A DNA stretch of 64,000 nt from Rhizobium sp. FY34 (GTDB taxonomy: Bacteria; Pseudomonadota; Alphaproteobacteria; Rhizobiales; Rhizobiaceae), in NCBI RefSeq assembly GCF_005222845.1, contig NZ_STFZ01000006.1, positions 186,001 through 250,000 on the forward strand, read 5' to 3'. Below are positions 36,830-47,432 of this stretch, piece after piece (the stretch's first letter is position 1; every line of letters begins with the position of its first letter). The position numbers were made by a program, and so were the translations under genes. The notes beneath the pieces are model-generated. The model had not been told where the DNA came from. It made no database searches and saw only the letters and a program-made list of their open reading frames with translations.

Positions 36830-36838
36830 GAGGTCGGC

Positions 36839-37483
36839 CTGAAGACCGAGCCGCGCGCCTTCATTCTGGCCAATACCAGCCTCGGATCTCCGCCGCATGT
36901 GCCGGAGATCCGGCTGCATCTGGCTGACGAGGCGCATGATCTCTGGCTGAAAACGGAAGAGGATCTGGAACAGATCGGTCTTCCGCCGCCCTTCTGGGCC
37001 TTTGCCTGGGCGGGTGGTCAGGGGTTGGCGCGTTACGTGCTCGATCATCCGCATATCGTGCTTGGCAGGTCGGTTCTGGATTTCGCCGCAGGCTCTGGTC
37101 TTGTGGGGATCTGCGCCCGCATGGCCGGTGCCGCCCACGTGCTGGCCGCCGATATCGACCCATGGGCGCAGGCTGCTGTTGCGCTGAACAGCCAGGCGAA
37201 TGGCGTTTCCGTCGATTTCACCTCACACAACCTCATCGGCCTGCCGATAGAGCAGGATGTCGTGCTGGCCGGCGATGTCTTCTATGACCGTGCTTTTGCC
37301 GCAGAGCTTCTGCCCTGGTTTACCGGGATTGCGGATCGGGGAGGGCAGGTGATCGTCGGTGATCCCGGTCGTGCCTATCTGCCGAAGGAGCGGCTGGAGC
37401 CGCTCGCCACCTATCAGGTGCCCGTCACGCGAGCCTTGGAAGACAGCGAAGTCAAGAAGACCACCGTCTGGCGGTTCACCTGA
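36839..37483 (+). CDS. ETF-beta lysine methyltransferase-like (METTL20 family), probable CTG start
   Basis: This 214-residue class I methyltransferase shows AFILANTS and VPEIRLHLADEAHDLW, then PPPFWAFAWAGGQGLARYVLDHP, the METTL20 pattern, followed by the SAM motif VLDFAAGSGLVGI and AADIDPWA. METTL20-type enzymes methylate lysines of the electron-transfer flavoprotein beta subunit, and an Agrobacterium homologue does so. The natural start appears to be CTG at 36839: AGGAGG is at 36828-36833, five bases before, and the conserved N-terminus lies before the first usual start, GTG at 36899. The frame follows the EVE gene directly after its TAG. Confidence 0.8.
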   Translation: MKTEPRAFILANTSLGSPPHVPEIRLHLADEAHDLWLKTEEDLEQIGLPPPFWAFAWAGGQGLARYVLDHPHIVLGRSVLDFAAGSGLVGICARMAGAAHVLAADIDPWAQAAVALNSQANGVSVDFTSHNLIGLPIEQDVVLAGDVFYDRAFAAELLPWFTGIADRGGQVIVGDPGRAYLPKERLEPLATYQVPVTRALEDSEVKKTTVWRFT

Positions 37484-37491
37484 CCGGTCAG
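37480..37491. repeat. Palindrome at the convergent stop codons
   Basis: CTGACCGGTCAG is a perfect 12-base palindrome that contains the TGA stops of both the methyltransferase gene (+) and the secreted protein gene (-). It follows from the facing stop codons and is probably not functional. Confidence 0.3.
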
Positions 37492-37973
37492 TTGCTGCCG
37501 CGGATAATGCAGATGCCGTTCTCATAGGCGCAGGCATTCGAGGCGTCAAACTGCGTGTCGGCAAAATCCTCGGCCACGGTGATGATCTTCACGCTGGGCG
37601 CCCCAAAGGGCAGGCGCGGATCGCGGGTGATATCGACGTCGCTGGCTATATAGATGCCATTGCCCTTCAGCCGCACAGCGGAAATGCCGCCCGAAAACGT
37701 GCCGAGCCCGCCAACCACCGAAGGCAGGCCATCGCCTCCCACCACGTCGCGTTGACGGTTCTGGCCGTCATGGCGGGTTCTTTGCCGATCCTGCGCGAAT
37801 CTGTCGCGGTTGTCCGCTGTCTGTCGATGCATATCCGACCGAGAAGTGCTATCGCTTCTGCTGCCCGTGTATTCATGGCGAGCGGAAACACGTTCGCCGG
37901 CCTTGGAGAAACTGGTCGCAGCCAGAACAACGAGGGCGACAAACAGGCCGACTTTCAAAGACTTCGCCAGCAT
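37488..37973 (-). CDS. Secreted hypothetical protein, basic linker and C-terminal Cys pair
   Basis: Not recognised. The 161-residue product begins with a signal peptide (MLAKSLKVGLFVALVVLAATSFSKAG, cleavage near residue 25). Residues 30-75 are rich in Arg, Asp, Ser and Gln and look disordered, and the last 80 residues contain ordered-looking strands ending in NACAYENGICIIRGSN, where two cysteines could form a disulfide. ATG at 37973 is used since the signal peptide starts there. It is convergent with the methyltransferase gene and divergent from sdhC across 300 bases. Confidence 0.6.
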   Translation of the reverse strand: MLAKSLKVGLFVALVVLAATSFSKAGERVSARHEYTGSRSDSTSRSDMHRQTADNRDRFAQDRQRTRHDGQNRQRDVVGGDGLPSVVGGLGTFSGGISAVRLKGNGIYIASDVDITRDPRLPFGAPSVKIITVAEDFADTQFDASNACAYENGICIIRGSN

Positions 37974-38156
37974 GGTGCGAGCTCCGGTTCGTGTGGTTAA
38001 CGCAACGTTAACACAAACCGTATTCAATGGATCCTAACTTGGTGAAAAAGTGAAAGATTTTCTGCGTCATCAGTTAATGGCCGCCGTGATAAGACTGAAG
38101 TCTGCGGGGTGCTGGAGACCCCAATCGATTAAATTTAAAATCCTTCTGAATTTGGC

Positions 38157-38185
38157 TTGTGATCTGCCAGTTCGATGGATAAATC
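38157..38185 (+). promoter_or_regulatory. Predicted promoter of the sdhCDAB operon
   Basis: TTGTGA (38157-38162) and TAAATC (38180-38185) are 17 bases apart, giving a transcript start near 38192, about 80 bases before the sdhC start. Confidence 0.35.
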
Positions 38186-38195
38186 ACCCGATGAT

Positions 38196-38227
38196 GCAAT
38201 GCACATATCTTCGGCATGGTGCATTGC
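38196..38227 (+). repeat. Perfect 9-base inverted repeat in the sdhC leader
   Basis: GCAATGCAC (38196-38204) pairs with GTGCATTGC (38219-38227); the loop includes CTTCGG, which in RNA is a stable C(UUCG)G turn. It lies between the predicted promoter and the start codon. Could be a leader hairpin or a dimeric regulator site. Confidence 0.45.
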
Positions 38228-38273
38228 CGGACGCGCTCCCGCGTGAATGCGCACCGAACGCCGCGAGGATATG

Positions 38274-38666
38274 ATGGCGAATATGACAAAAAACCGGCCG
38301 CTGTCGCCGCATTTGCAAATTTATCGTTTTGTACCCACCATGGCCATGTCGATCATGCACCGCATTACCGGCGGCGCACTGTATTTTGGCACGGTTCTGG
38401 TCGCGGCCTGGTTGATTGCCGCCGCATCGGGCGAAGAATACTTCGCCTATGTGAACTGGTTCTTCGGTTCCATCGTAGGTCAGCTTATTCTGTTCGGTTA
38501 CACCTGGGCAATGCTGCACCACCTGATCGGTGGTCTGCGTCACCTGATGTGGGACCTTGGCTACGGCTTTGACAAGGATTTCGCGACGCTGCTCGCCAAG
38601 GCCAATCTGGTGGCCTCCATTGCTCTGACCGTCCTTGTCTGGGCGGTTGTGCTGATCGTTCGCTGA
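38274..38666 (+). CDS. sdhC: Succinate dehydrogenase cytochrome b556 subunit
   Basis: This 130-residue membrane subunit has three hydrophobic helices. It carries the SdhC signature RPLSPHLQIYRF, MHRITGGALY and the heme b ligand histidine in MLHHLIGGLRHLMWDLG. It anchors complex II and helps bind heme b and ubiquinone. ATG at 38274 has GAGG five bases upstream; ATG at 38271 is also possible. It starts the operon sdhC-sdhD-sdhA-small ORF-sdhB. Confidence 0.94.
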   Translation: MANMTKNRPLSPHLQIYRFVPTMAMSIMHRITGGALYFGTVLVAAWLIAAASGEEYFAYVNWFFGSIVGQLILFGYTWAMLHHLIGGLRHLMWDLGYGFDKDFATLLAKANLVASIALTVLVWAVVLIVR

Positions 38667-38678
38667 GGAGCTGACTTT

Positions 38679-39053
38679 ATGGATATGCGCACTCCCCTCG
38701 GGAAGGTTCGGGGCCTTGGCTCAGCAAAGAGCGGCACCGATCACTTCTGGAAGATACGCACCACTTCGGTGGCGCTTGTTCCGCTCATGCTGTTCTATGT
38801 GGTTTTCCTGATCATGTATGCAGGCAAGCCCTATGCTGATGTCGTCTCTGCTCTTTCCAATCCCTTCGTCGCGACCATCAATGCGCTGACGATTATTGCC
38901 AGCATCGTGCACATGAAGCTGGGCATGGAAGAGATCATCCAGGATTACATTCATTCGGAAGTGATGAAGCTTGCACTCCTGGTGCTCAACTCGTTCTTCT
39001 CGCTTCTGGTCGGCGGTCTCTGTCTTTTCGCCGCCTTGAAGATCGCATTCTGA
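38679..39053 (+). CDS. sdhD: Succinate dehydrogenase membrane anchor subunit
   Basis: This 124-residue protein has three hydrophobic helices with the SdhD features: [17 protein letters not shown] at the start, and [15 protein letters not shown], whose histidine is the second heme ligand. It pairs with SdhC. It starts 12 bases after sdhC. Confidence 0.93.
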   Translation: MDMRTPLGKVRGLGSAKSGTDHFWKIRTTSVALVPLMLFYVVFLIMYAGKPYADVVSALSNPFVATINALTIIASIVHMKLGMEEIIQDYIHSEVMKLALLVLNSFFSLLVGGLCLFAALKIAF

Positions 39054-39066
39054 GGTTCATCTCGTC

Positions 39067-40908
39067 ATGGCATCGATCACTCCCCTTTCGCAGACCGGCA
39101 AGGCCTATACCTATGTCGACCATTCCTATGACGTGATTGTCGTGGGCGCTGGCGGCGCTGGCCTTCGCGCGACGCTTGGCATGGCCGAGCAGGGCTTCAA
39201 GACGGCCTGCATCACCAAGGTTTTCCCCACCCGCAGCCACACGGTTGCGGCGCAGGGTGGCATTGCAGCCTCGCTGCAGAACATGACGCCGGACAGTTGG
39301 CAGTGGCACCTTTACGATACCGTGAAGGGTTCTGACTGGCTCGGCGACGTCGATGCCATGCAGTACATGGTCATGGAAGCGCCCAAGGCCGTCTATGAGC
39401 TGGAACATTACGGCGTGCCCTTCTCGCGTAACGAGGAAGGCAAGATCTACCAGCGTCCGTTCGGCGGCCATATGCAGAATTTCGGCGCCGGCCCACCGGT
39501 GCAGCGCACCTGTGCCGCTGCCGACCGTACCGGCCACGCCATTCTGCACACGCTCTACGGCCAGTCGCTGAAGCACAATGCCGAATTCTTCATCGAATAT
39601 TTCGCGCTCGACCTCATCATGTCGGATGATGGCCGCTGCACGGGCGTCGTAGCCTGGAACCTCGATGACGGCACCATTCACCGCTTTGCGGCCAAGATGG
39701 TGGTTCTGGCGACCGGCGGTTACGGCCGCGCCTATTTCTCGGCAACCTCTGCCCATACCTGCACCGGCGACGGTGGCGGCATGGTGGCGCGTGCCGGCCT
39801 GCCGCTGCAGGACATGGAATTCGTGCAGTTCCACCCGACCGGCATCTACGGCTCCGGCTGTCTGATCACAGAAGGTGCGCGCGGCGAAGGCGGTTACCTC
39901 GTCAATTCCGAAGGCGAGCGTTTCATGGAACGCTATGCGCCGTCCGCCAAGGATCTTGCCTCGCGTGACGTGGTCTCCCGTTGCATGACGCTGGAAATCC
40001 GCGAAGGCCGTGGCGTTGGCAAGAACAAGGACCACATCTTCCTGCATCTCGACCATCTCGACCCGGCTGTTCTGCATGAGCGCCTGCCGGGGATTTCCGA
40101 GAGCGCCAAGATCTTTGCCGGCGTTGACGTGACGCGCGAGCCGATCCCTGTTCTGCCGACCGTTCACTACAATATGGGCGGCATTCCGACGAACTATTGG
40201 GGCGAAGTGCTGAACGCCGATAGCAACAATCCGGAACGGCTGCTGCCGGGCCTGATGGCCGTTGGCGAAGCCGGGTGTGCATCCGTGCATGGGGCAAACC
40301 GTCTCGGCTCCAATTCGTTGATCGATCTCGTGGTGTTTGGCCGCGCGGCCGCTATCCGCGCCGGTCAGGTCATCGATCGCGTGTCTCCGGTGCCGGCCCT
40401 CAATGTCGCCGCCTGCGACAAGATCATGGATCGTTTCGACGGTCTGCGTCATGCCTCGGGTGCAACGCCGACAGCGGTGCTGCGCGACAAGATGCAGCGC
40501 GCCATGCAGGATGATGCCGCCGTGTTCCGCACGCAGGAATCGCTGGAATCGGGCTGCAAGCGCCTGTCGGCGATCTGGGGCGAGATGAAGGATCTGAAGG
40601 TCACCGACCGTTCGATGATCTGGAACTCGGATCTGGTCGAGACGTTGGAACTGCAAAACCTCATGGCCAATGCCATCACGACTGTCTACAGCGCCGAAGC
40701 GCGCAAGGAGAGCCGTGGCAGCCACGCCCGCGAGGATTACACGGATGGCGCCTTTGCCGGTCGTGATGACGTGACCTGGCGCAAGCATTCGCTGGCCTGG
40801 GTCTCCGAAGCCGGTGACGTGAAGCTTGATTACCGTCCGGTGCACACAGAACTTCTGACCGGTGGTATTGATCCTGCAAAGATCGAACCGAAGGCGCGTG
40901 TGTACTGA
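39067..40908 (+). CDS. sdhA: Succinate dehydrogenase flavoprotein subunit
   Basis: This 613-residue subunit oxidises succinate to fumarate through covalently bound FAD. It has the nucleotide site [12 protein letters not shown], the FAD-linked histidine in [13 protein letters not shown] and [22 protein letters not shown] with active-site Arg. Typical length. It starts 13 bases after sdhD; its stop TGA is separated from the next start by a single base. Confidence 0.97.
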   Translation: MASITPLSQTGKAYTYVDHSYDVIVVGAGGAGLRATLGMAEQGFKTACITKVFPTRSHTVAAQGGIAASLQNMTPDSWQWHLYDTVKGSDWLGDVDAMQYMVMEAPKAVYELEHYGVPFSRNEEGKIYQRPFGGHMQNFGAGPPVQRTCAAADRTGHAILHTLYGQSLKHNAEFFIEYFALDLIMSDDGRCTGVVAWNLDDGTIHRFAAKMVVLATGGYGRAYFSATSAHTCTGDGGGMVARAGLPLQDMEFVQFHPTGIYGSGCLITEGARGEGGYLVNSEGERFMERYAPSAKDLASRDVVSRCMTLEIREGRGVGKNKDHIFLHLDHLDPAVLHERLPGISESAKIFAGVDVTREPIPVLPTVHYNMGGIPTNYWGEVLNADSNNPERLLPGLMAVGEAGCASVHGANRLGSNSLIDLVVFGRAAAIRAGQVIDRVSPVPALNVAACDKIMDRFDGLRHASGATPTAVLRDKMQRAMQDDAAVFRTQESLESGCKRLSAIWGEMKDLKVTDRSMIWNSDLVETLELQNLMANAITTVYSAEARKESRGSHAREDYTDGAFAGRDDVTWRKHSLAWVSEAGDVKLDYRPVHTELLTGGIDPAKIEPKARVY

Positions 40909-40909
40909 G

Positions 40910-41251
40910 ATGCGGAAGATTGCCTTTCTTTCGCTTGTAATCGCCGCTGTTGTCGATGCGCAGCCTTTGATCGCCGCGGAGTCATACAAGCTGCGCGCTC
41001 CCGGCGGGATTGAGGCGCGCACCAGCAACGAAGTTGGCGTCTGGAAATCGGCGAAGGCAGCCAAGGGCGCCCACGAATCTTTGGTGATCGATAACCAGTT
41101 CATGTCAAAAGAACTTGCCTGCATCGTGCGCCCCGGCACCAAAGCTGAGGTGCTTGAGCGTGCCGAATCGGTTGCCATGGTTCGGGCCAGCAACGCGATG
41201 TTCGGCGGATGCAAGGGTTATGTGAAGACGGACTTCCTGTCGGCAAACTAG
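40910..41251 (+). CDS. Small secreted protein inserted between sdhA and sdhB
   Basis: This 113-residue protein starts with a signal peptide (MRKIAFLSLVIAAVVDAQ, cleavage near 22-23) and then has about 90 residues with two cysteines (in ELACIVRP and GGCKGYV), strands and a closing GYVKTDFL that resemble an SH3b-type fold. It begins one base after the sdhA stop and ends nine bases before sdhB, so it is translated from the sdh transcript. I do not know this gene from other sdh operons and cannot assign a role; periplasmic, since it has no membrane segment. Confidence 0.7.
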   Translation: MRKIAFLSLVIAAVVDAQPLIAAESYKLRAPGGIEARTSNEVGVWKSAKAAKGAHESLVIDNQFMSKELACIVRPGTKAEVLERAESVAMVRASNAMFGGCKGYVKTDFLSAN

Positions 41252-41260
41252 GATTTTATC

Positions 41261-42040
41261 ATGGTAGAACTCGCTCTCCCGAAAAACTCCCAGATGACTG
41301 AGGGTAAGGTCTGGCCAAAGCCGGCCGGCGCCCAGAACGTCCGGGAATTCCGTATCTACCGTTGGAACCCGGATGACGGCCAGAATCCGAGCATCGATAC
41401 ATTCTATATCGACGTAGACGATTGCGGCCCGATGGTTCTCGATGGTCTGCTCTATATCAAGAACAATATCGATCCAACGCTGACGCTGCGACGCTCCTGC
41501 CGCGAAGGCATTTGCGGTTCCTGCGCCATGAACATCGATGGTGCCAATACGTTGGCCTGCACCAAGGGCATGGACGATGTGAAGGGCACCGTGAAGGTCT
41601 ATCCGCTGCCGCATATGCCGGTGGTGAAGGATCTGGTGCCGGATCTGACCAATTTCTATGCCCAGCACCGTTCCATCGAGCCCTGGCTGAAGACGGTATC
41701 TCCGCCGCCGGCCAAGGAATGGAAGCAGAGCCATGAGGACCGCCAGAAGCTGGATGGTCTTTACGAGTGCATCCTGTGCGCCTGCTGCTCGACGTCCTGT
41801 CCGAGCTACTGGTGGAATGGCGACCGCTATCTCGGTCCTGCCGTCCTGCTGCAGGCCTATCGTTGGCTGATCGATAGCCGAGACGAAGCCAAGGGTGAGC
41901 GATTGGACAATCTGGAAGATCCCTTCCGTCTCTATCGTTGCCACACGATCATGAACTGCGCCCAGACCTGTCCAAAGGGTCTGAACCCGGCCAAGGCCAT
42001 CGCCGAAATCAAGAAGATGATGGTCGAGCGTCGAGTCTGA
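41261..42040 (+). CDS. sdhB: Succinate dehydrogenase iron-sulfur subunit
   Basis: This 259-residue subunit carries the three cluster motifs: [15 protein letters not shown] for 2Fe-2[17 protein letters not shown] for 4Fe-4S, and [17 protein letters not shown] for 3Fe-4S. It passes electrons from FAD to the membrane part. Start ATG 41261. The hairpin at 42061-42095 follows the stop. Confidence 0.97.
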   Translation: MVELALPKNSQMTEGKVWPKPAGAQNVREFRIYRWNPDDGQNPSIDTFYIDVDDCGPMVLDGLLYIKNNIDPTLTLRRSCREGICGSCAMNIDGANTLACTKGMDDVKGTVKVYPLPHMPVVKDLVPDLTNFYAQHRSIEPWLKTVSPPPAKEWKQSHEDRQKLDGLYECILCACCSTSCPSYWWNGDRYLGPAVLLQAYRWLIDSRDEAKGERLDNLEDPFRLYRCHTIMNCAQTCPKGLNPAKAIAEIKKMMVERRV

Positions 42041-42060
42041 CCTTTCTCATCTGGCCTCTT

Positions 42061-42095
42061 GACCTCACGCGGTTGCGTCCCATCTGCGTGAGGTC
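42061..42095 (+). terminator. Strong hairpin after sdhB, without a T run
   Basis: GACCTCACGC (42061-42070) pairs perfectly with GCGTGAGGTC (42086-42095). There is no T tract after it, so it may be an RNA-stabilising or factor-dependent end rather than a classic terminator. GTCGAGTCTGA occurs twice, at 42030-42040 (end of sdhB) and 42093-42103. Confidence 0.5.
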
Positions 42096-42130
42096 GAGTC
42101 TGAATTGAAGCATTAGCGTCTTTCCATGGC

Positions 42131-42160
42131 TTGATTTGACACAACCTTTGACGATAATTC
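42131..42160 (+). promoter_or_regulatory. Predicted promoter of the Omp19-like gene
   Basis: TTGATT (42131-42136) and TAATTC (42155-42160), 18 bases apart, about 50 bases before the start codon at 42212. Confidence 0.35.
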
Positions 42161-42211
42161 GAAGGTAGGCGTGCGCGTGGTGCGGGCGAAGGCGATATTG
42201 GGAGCTTTATA

Positions 42212-42751
42212 ATGCAGTTGAGATATGTGGTGACCGGTGTTTTGGTCGCAGTATCGCTGGCCGGCTGCCAGCGGACCTCGTCCAATCCTTATAGCGATCT
42301 CCCGTCGCCGGCGCCCCTGCAGGCTCAGCCTGTTCCCTCCGTTCAGGCAGGGCAACTGCCGCCGCCGGGCATTGATGATCCTTCGCAGTTTCCAGCTGCA
42401 CCGGCGTCCAATACGGCTGTGGCCTCGCTGCCGCCCGGTGGTGCCGGCGGCGCAGCACCGGCCACAGCGCTCGACGTCACAAAGGAATCCATGGTTGGAA
42501 ACTGGCGGGTCAGCAGCGGCGGTGCAAGCTGTGACATGTTCCTGACGCTTACCAATCTCGGCAGCGGTGCACGTGGCGGAACGCGCGGCTGTGCCGGCGA
42601 TCTCACCATGATGGGGTCCTGGGAAGTGTCCGGCAAAACGGTGCTGTTCAAGAACCGCAATGGCGATGTCATTGGTCGGGTCTACAAGAGCGCTGATACC
42701 CGCTTTGACGGAACGACCAATTCCGGGCAGCCGCTGAGCCTCAGCCGATAG
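42212..42751 (+). CDS. Inh/Omp19 family lipoprotein (protease inhibitor-like)
   Basis: This 179-residue protein has a lipoprotein signal with LAGC at 16-19, so Cys19 is lipid-modified. A proline/alanine-rich stretch to about residue 85 is followed by the Inh/Omp19 domain: [31 protein letters not shown] and [22 protein letters not shown]. AprI/Inh inhibits alkaline metalloproteases; in Brucella Omp19 protects against host proteases. The function here is inferred from the family. Single gene. Confidence 0.82.
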   Translation: MQLRYVVTGVLVAVSLAGCQRTSSNPYSDLPSPAPLQAQPVPSVQAGQLPPPGIDDPSQFPAAPASNTAVASLPPGGAGGAAPATALDVTKESMVGNWRVSSGGASCDMFLTLTNLGSGARGGTRGCAGDLTMMGSWEVSGKTVLFKNRNGDVIGRVYKSADTRFDGTTNSGQPLSLSR

Positions 42752-42790
42752 ACCGGGAGCCTTCGTGCTGCCGCGCCACAGGGCCTTTCA

Positions 42791-43957
42791 ATGGCACAAC
42801 TCCCAGACTACAATAACAGCGTCAGCGATGAGCTGAACTCGCTTACCTCTGCCGGCACGCTACAGATGGACGGTGCCCAGATGGCGGTTGCCGGAAAGCT
42901 CGATCATGTGCTGGCGCAATTGCGCGAGCGCGTGCCGGCTAGGAAGGCCAGCGCTCTCGGCTGGCTGTTTGCCAAGAAGAGCAGGCGCTCTGACCAGGGC
43001 ATTCACGGTCTTTACGTTTATGGTTCCGTCGGGCGCGGCAAGACCATGCTGATGGACATGTTTTTTGCCAAGGCAACGGTGAAGCGCAAACGCCGCTGCC
43101 ATTTTCATGAGTTCATGGCGGATGTTCATGGTCGCATCCATGCGCATCGCCAGAAGCTGAAGGCGGGGGAAACGAAGCAGGCCGATCCTGTGCCGCCGGT
43201 TGCCGCGCAATTGTTTGCCGAGGCCGAGCTTCTGTGTTTTGACGAGTTCTCGGTGACGGACATTGCCGATGCGATGATCCTGGGGCGGTTGTTTACCGAA
43301 TTGTTTTCGCTCGGTTGCGTGCTTGTCGCGACCTCGAACGTGGCGCCGGATGATCTCTATCGAGATGGCCTCAATCGGAGCCTGTTCCTGCCCTTCCTCG
43401 TCCTGCTGAAGCAGTATGTCGATATCACCTCGCTCGATTCGCCGATCGATTACCGCATGGAAAAGCATGCAAGCCTGCCGGTCTATCTTTCGCCGCTCGG
43501 CGGACAGGCCGAGATTGCCATGCAGGCCGCCTGGCGGCAGGTGACGAATGGCGTAAAGGGAGCGCCGGACGAGATCCTGCGCAAGGGCCGTAGCATCCAT
43601 GTGCCCTGTGTGGCCGGTCGTACGGCGCGTTTTTCCTTTGCAGATCTCTGTGAGAAACCGCTTGGCGCGGCAGATTATCTGGAGATTGCCGCCCGTTACG
43701 ATGTGGTCTTCGTTGAGGGCGTGCCCATGCTGGGACCTGAAAAACGCAATCAAACCAAGCGTTTCATTAATCTTGTCGATGCATTCTACGACAAATCGGT
43801 CCGCATTTTCGTCACTGCTGCGGCCCAGCCTGACGCACTATTGACAGAAAGGCATGGTATCGAGGGTTTTGAATTCGACCGGACAATTTCGCGTCTCTTC
43901 GAGATGCGAAGCCCGGATTATCTTGCGCTGCACCACGAGAAACGTGATGCAGGTTAA
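42791..43957 (+). CDS. zapE: Cell division protein ZapE (AFG1-like ATPase)
   Basis: This 388-residue AAA-type ATPase has Walker A GSVGRGKT at 78-85 and Walker B LLCFDEF, followed by the AFG1/ZapE blocks RHFHEFM-like (here CHFHEFMADVHGRIHAHR), VATSNVAPDDLYRDGLNRSLFLPFL. It acts at the division site in E. coli by affecting FtsZ, and in mitochondria AFG1 relates to respiratory complexes. Placing zapE before mdh-sucCDAB is common in rhizobia. Confidence 0.9.
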   Translation: MAQLPDYNNSVSDELNSLTSAGTLQMDGAQMAVAGKLDHVLAQLRERVPARKASALGWLFAKKSRRSDQGIHGLYVYGSVGRGKTMLMDMFFAKATVKRKRRCHFHEFMADVHGRIHAHRQKLKAGETKQADPVPPVAAQLFAEAELLCFDEFSVTDIADAMILGRLFTELFSLGCVLVATSNVAPDDLYRDGLNRSLFLPFLVLLKQYVDITSLDSPIDYRMEKHASLPVYLSPLGGQAEIAMQAAWRQVTNGVKGAPDEILRKGRSIHVPCVAGRTARFSFADLCEKPLGAADYLEIAARYDVVFVEGVPMLGPEKRNQTKRFINLVDAFYDKSVRIFVTAAAQPDALLTERHGIEGFEFDRTISRLFEMRSPDYLALHHEKRDAG

Positions 43958-43974
43958 TGTTTTGGTGACAAAAT

Positions 43975-43998
43975 TTCTTACGTTTACGTAAGAATTTT
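43975..43998 (+). terminator. Hairpin with T run between zapE and mdh
   Basis: TTCTTACGT (43975-43983) pairs with ACGTAAGAA (43986-43994) and is followed by TTTT. It may end the zapE transcript, although the stem is AT-rich; it could also be a palindromic regulator site in the mdh control region. Confidence 0.4.
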
Positions 43999-44039
43999 AT
44001 CGTCTAAACGATTGAAAATGCTTCACCCAAAAGAATCGG

Positions 44040-45096
<1,057 letters not shown>

Positions 45097-45129
45097 TCGC
45101 CTTCCGGCCTAAGATCCAAGGACTAGACG

Positions 45130-46323
<1,194 letters not shown>

Positions 46324-46341
46324 TCTGAAGGACCGGAAACA

Positions 46342-47244
46342 ATGTCTATTCTCGTTAATAAAGACACGAAGGTCCTGGTACAGGGCTTGACCGGCAAGAC
46401 CGGTACCTTCCACACCGAACAGGCGCTGGCTTACTACGGCACGCAGATGGTCGGCGGTATCCACCCGAAGAAGGGTGGCGAAACCTGGACCGGCTCCAAG
46501 GGCGAAAGCCTGCCTATCTTCGCAACGGTTGCCGATGCCAAGGAAAAGACCGGCGCAGATGCGACCGTGATCTATGTTCCGCCGGCAGGCGCTGCCGATG
46601 CCATCATCGAGGCAATCGAAGCCGAAATCCCGTTCATCACCTGCATCACCGAAGGCATTCCGGTCATGGACATGGTGCGGGTGAAGGCCAAGCTCGAAAA
46701 GTCGAAGTCGCGCCTTCTCGGCCCCAATTGCCCCGGCATCCTGACGCCGGAAGAATGCAAGATCGGCATCATGCCGGGCTCGATCTTCCGCAAGGGTTCG
46801 GTTGGTATCGTCTCGCGCTCGGGAACGCTCACCTATGAAGCCGTGTTCCAGACTTCGAACGAAGGCCTCGGCCAGACGACGGCTGTCGGCATCGGCGGCG
46901 ACCCGGTCAAGGGCACCGAGTTCATCGACGTGCTCGAAATGTTCCTCGCCGACGACGCCACGCAGTCTATCATCATGATCGGCGAAATCGGCGGCGCTGC
47001 CGAAGAGGAAGCTGCACAGTTCCTCATCGACGAAGCCAAGAAGGGCCGCAAGAAGCCGATGGCAGGCTTCATCGCCGGCCGGACCGCTCCCAAGGGCCGC
47101 ACTATGGGCCATGCCGGCGCAGTCGTTTCCGGCGGCAAGGGCGATGCCGAATCCAAGATCGAAGCGATGGAAGCCGCTGGCATCAAGGTTTCGCCGTCGC
47201 CGGCACGTCTCGGCAAGACGCTGGTTGAAGTTCTCAAGGGCTGA
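46342..47244 (+). CDS. sucD: Succinyl-CoA ligase alpha subunit
   Basis: This 300-residue subunit binds CoA ([15 protein letters not shown]) and carries GPNCPG and the phosphorylated histidine in [12 protein letters not shown]. It ends the mdh-sucCD unit, followed by two hairpins and a terminator, so sucAB probably start from their own promoter. Confidence 0.97.
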   Translation: MSILVNKDTKVLVQGLTGKTGTFHTEQALAYYGTQMVGGIHPKKGGETWTGSKGESLPIFATVADAKEKTGADATVIYVPPAGAADAIIEAIEAEIPFITCITEGIPVMDMVRVKAKLEKSKSRLLGPNCPGILTPEECKIGIMPGSIFRKGSVGIVSRSGTLTYEAVFQTSNEGLGQTTAVGIGGDPVKGTEFIDVLEMFLADDATQSIIMIGEIGGAAEEEAAQFLIDEAKKGRKKPMAGFIAGRTAPKGRTMGHAGAVVSGGKGDAESKIEAMEAAGIKVSPSPARLGKTLVEVLKG

Positions 47245-47250
47245 CGCCAC

Positions 47251-47266
47251 ATCAGCGTAAGCTGAT
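47251..47266 (+). repeat. GNRA-capped hairpin after sucD
   Basis: ATCAGC-GTAA-GCTGAT is a perfect 6-base stem with a GNRA-type loop, seven bases after the sucD stop and before the terminator. Confidence 0.45.
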
Positions 47267-47275
47267 AAGCTTTGG

Positions 47276-47308
47276 GCAGGCGAATCAGAGGATGGTTCGC
47301 CTGCTTTT
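47276..47308 (+). terminator. Rho-independent terminator after sucD
   Basis: GCAGGCGAA (47276-47284) pairs perfectly with TTCGCCTGC (47296-47304), followed by TTTT. It separates mdh-sucCD from sucA. Confidence 0.85.
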
Positions 47309-47432
47309 ACCGCAGCTCAAACTGGCATCTTCCGGTTCGGTGCGGATAAACAGACTGAAAGCGACGGTCGGCGCTTAAAGATCCGGCCCCCAATTACGTC
47401 AGGAGGCGGGCGTCAAAGCCTGCGTAGAGATC

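Larger units (their letters stand above)
37974..38273. other. 300-base divergent promoter region upstream of sdhC
   Basis: This gap separates the secreted protein gene (-) from sdhC (+). It contains AT-rich DNA, a GGGGT/ACCCC hairpin at about 38105-38122, the predicted sdh promoter and the sdhC leader hairpin described separately. I see no further gene. Confidence 0.6.

Noticed and set aside
38050-38274. Plus-strand frame of 74 codons in the sdhC upstream region
   Set aside because: Unusual codon use, no ribosome site and no motif; it covers the leader hairpin instead.
38986-41214. A 742-codon minus-strand frame across sdhA
   Set aside because: Antisense shadow of sdhA with a low-complexity His/Arg-rich translation and no motif.
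47400-47432. A leader peptide using the AGGAGG at 47400-47405 before sucA
   Set aside because: No start codon lies at a suitable distance after that site.
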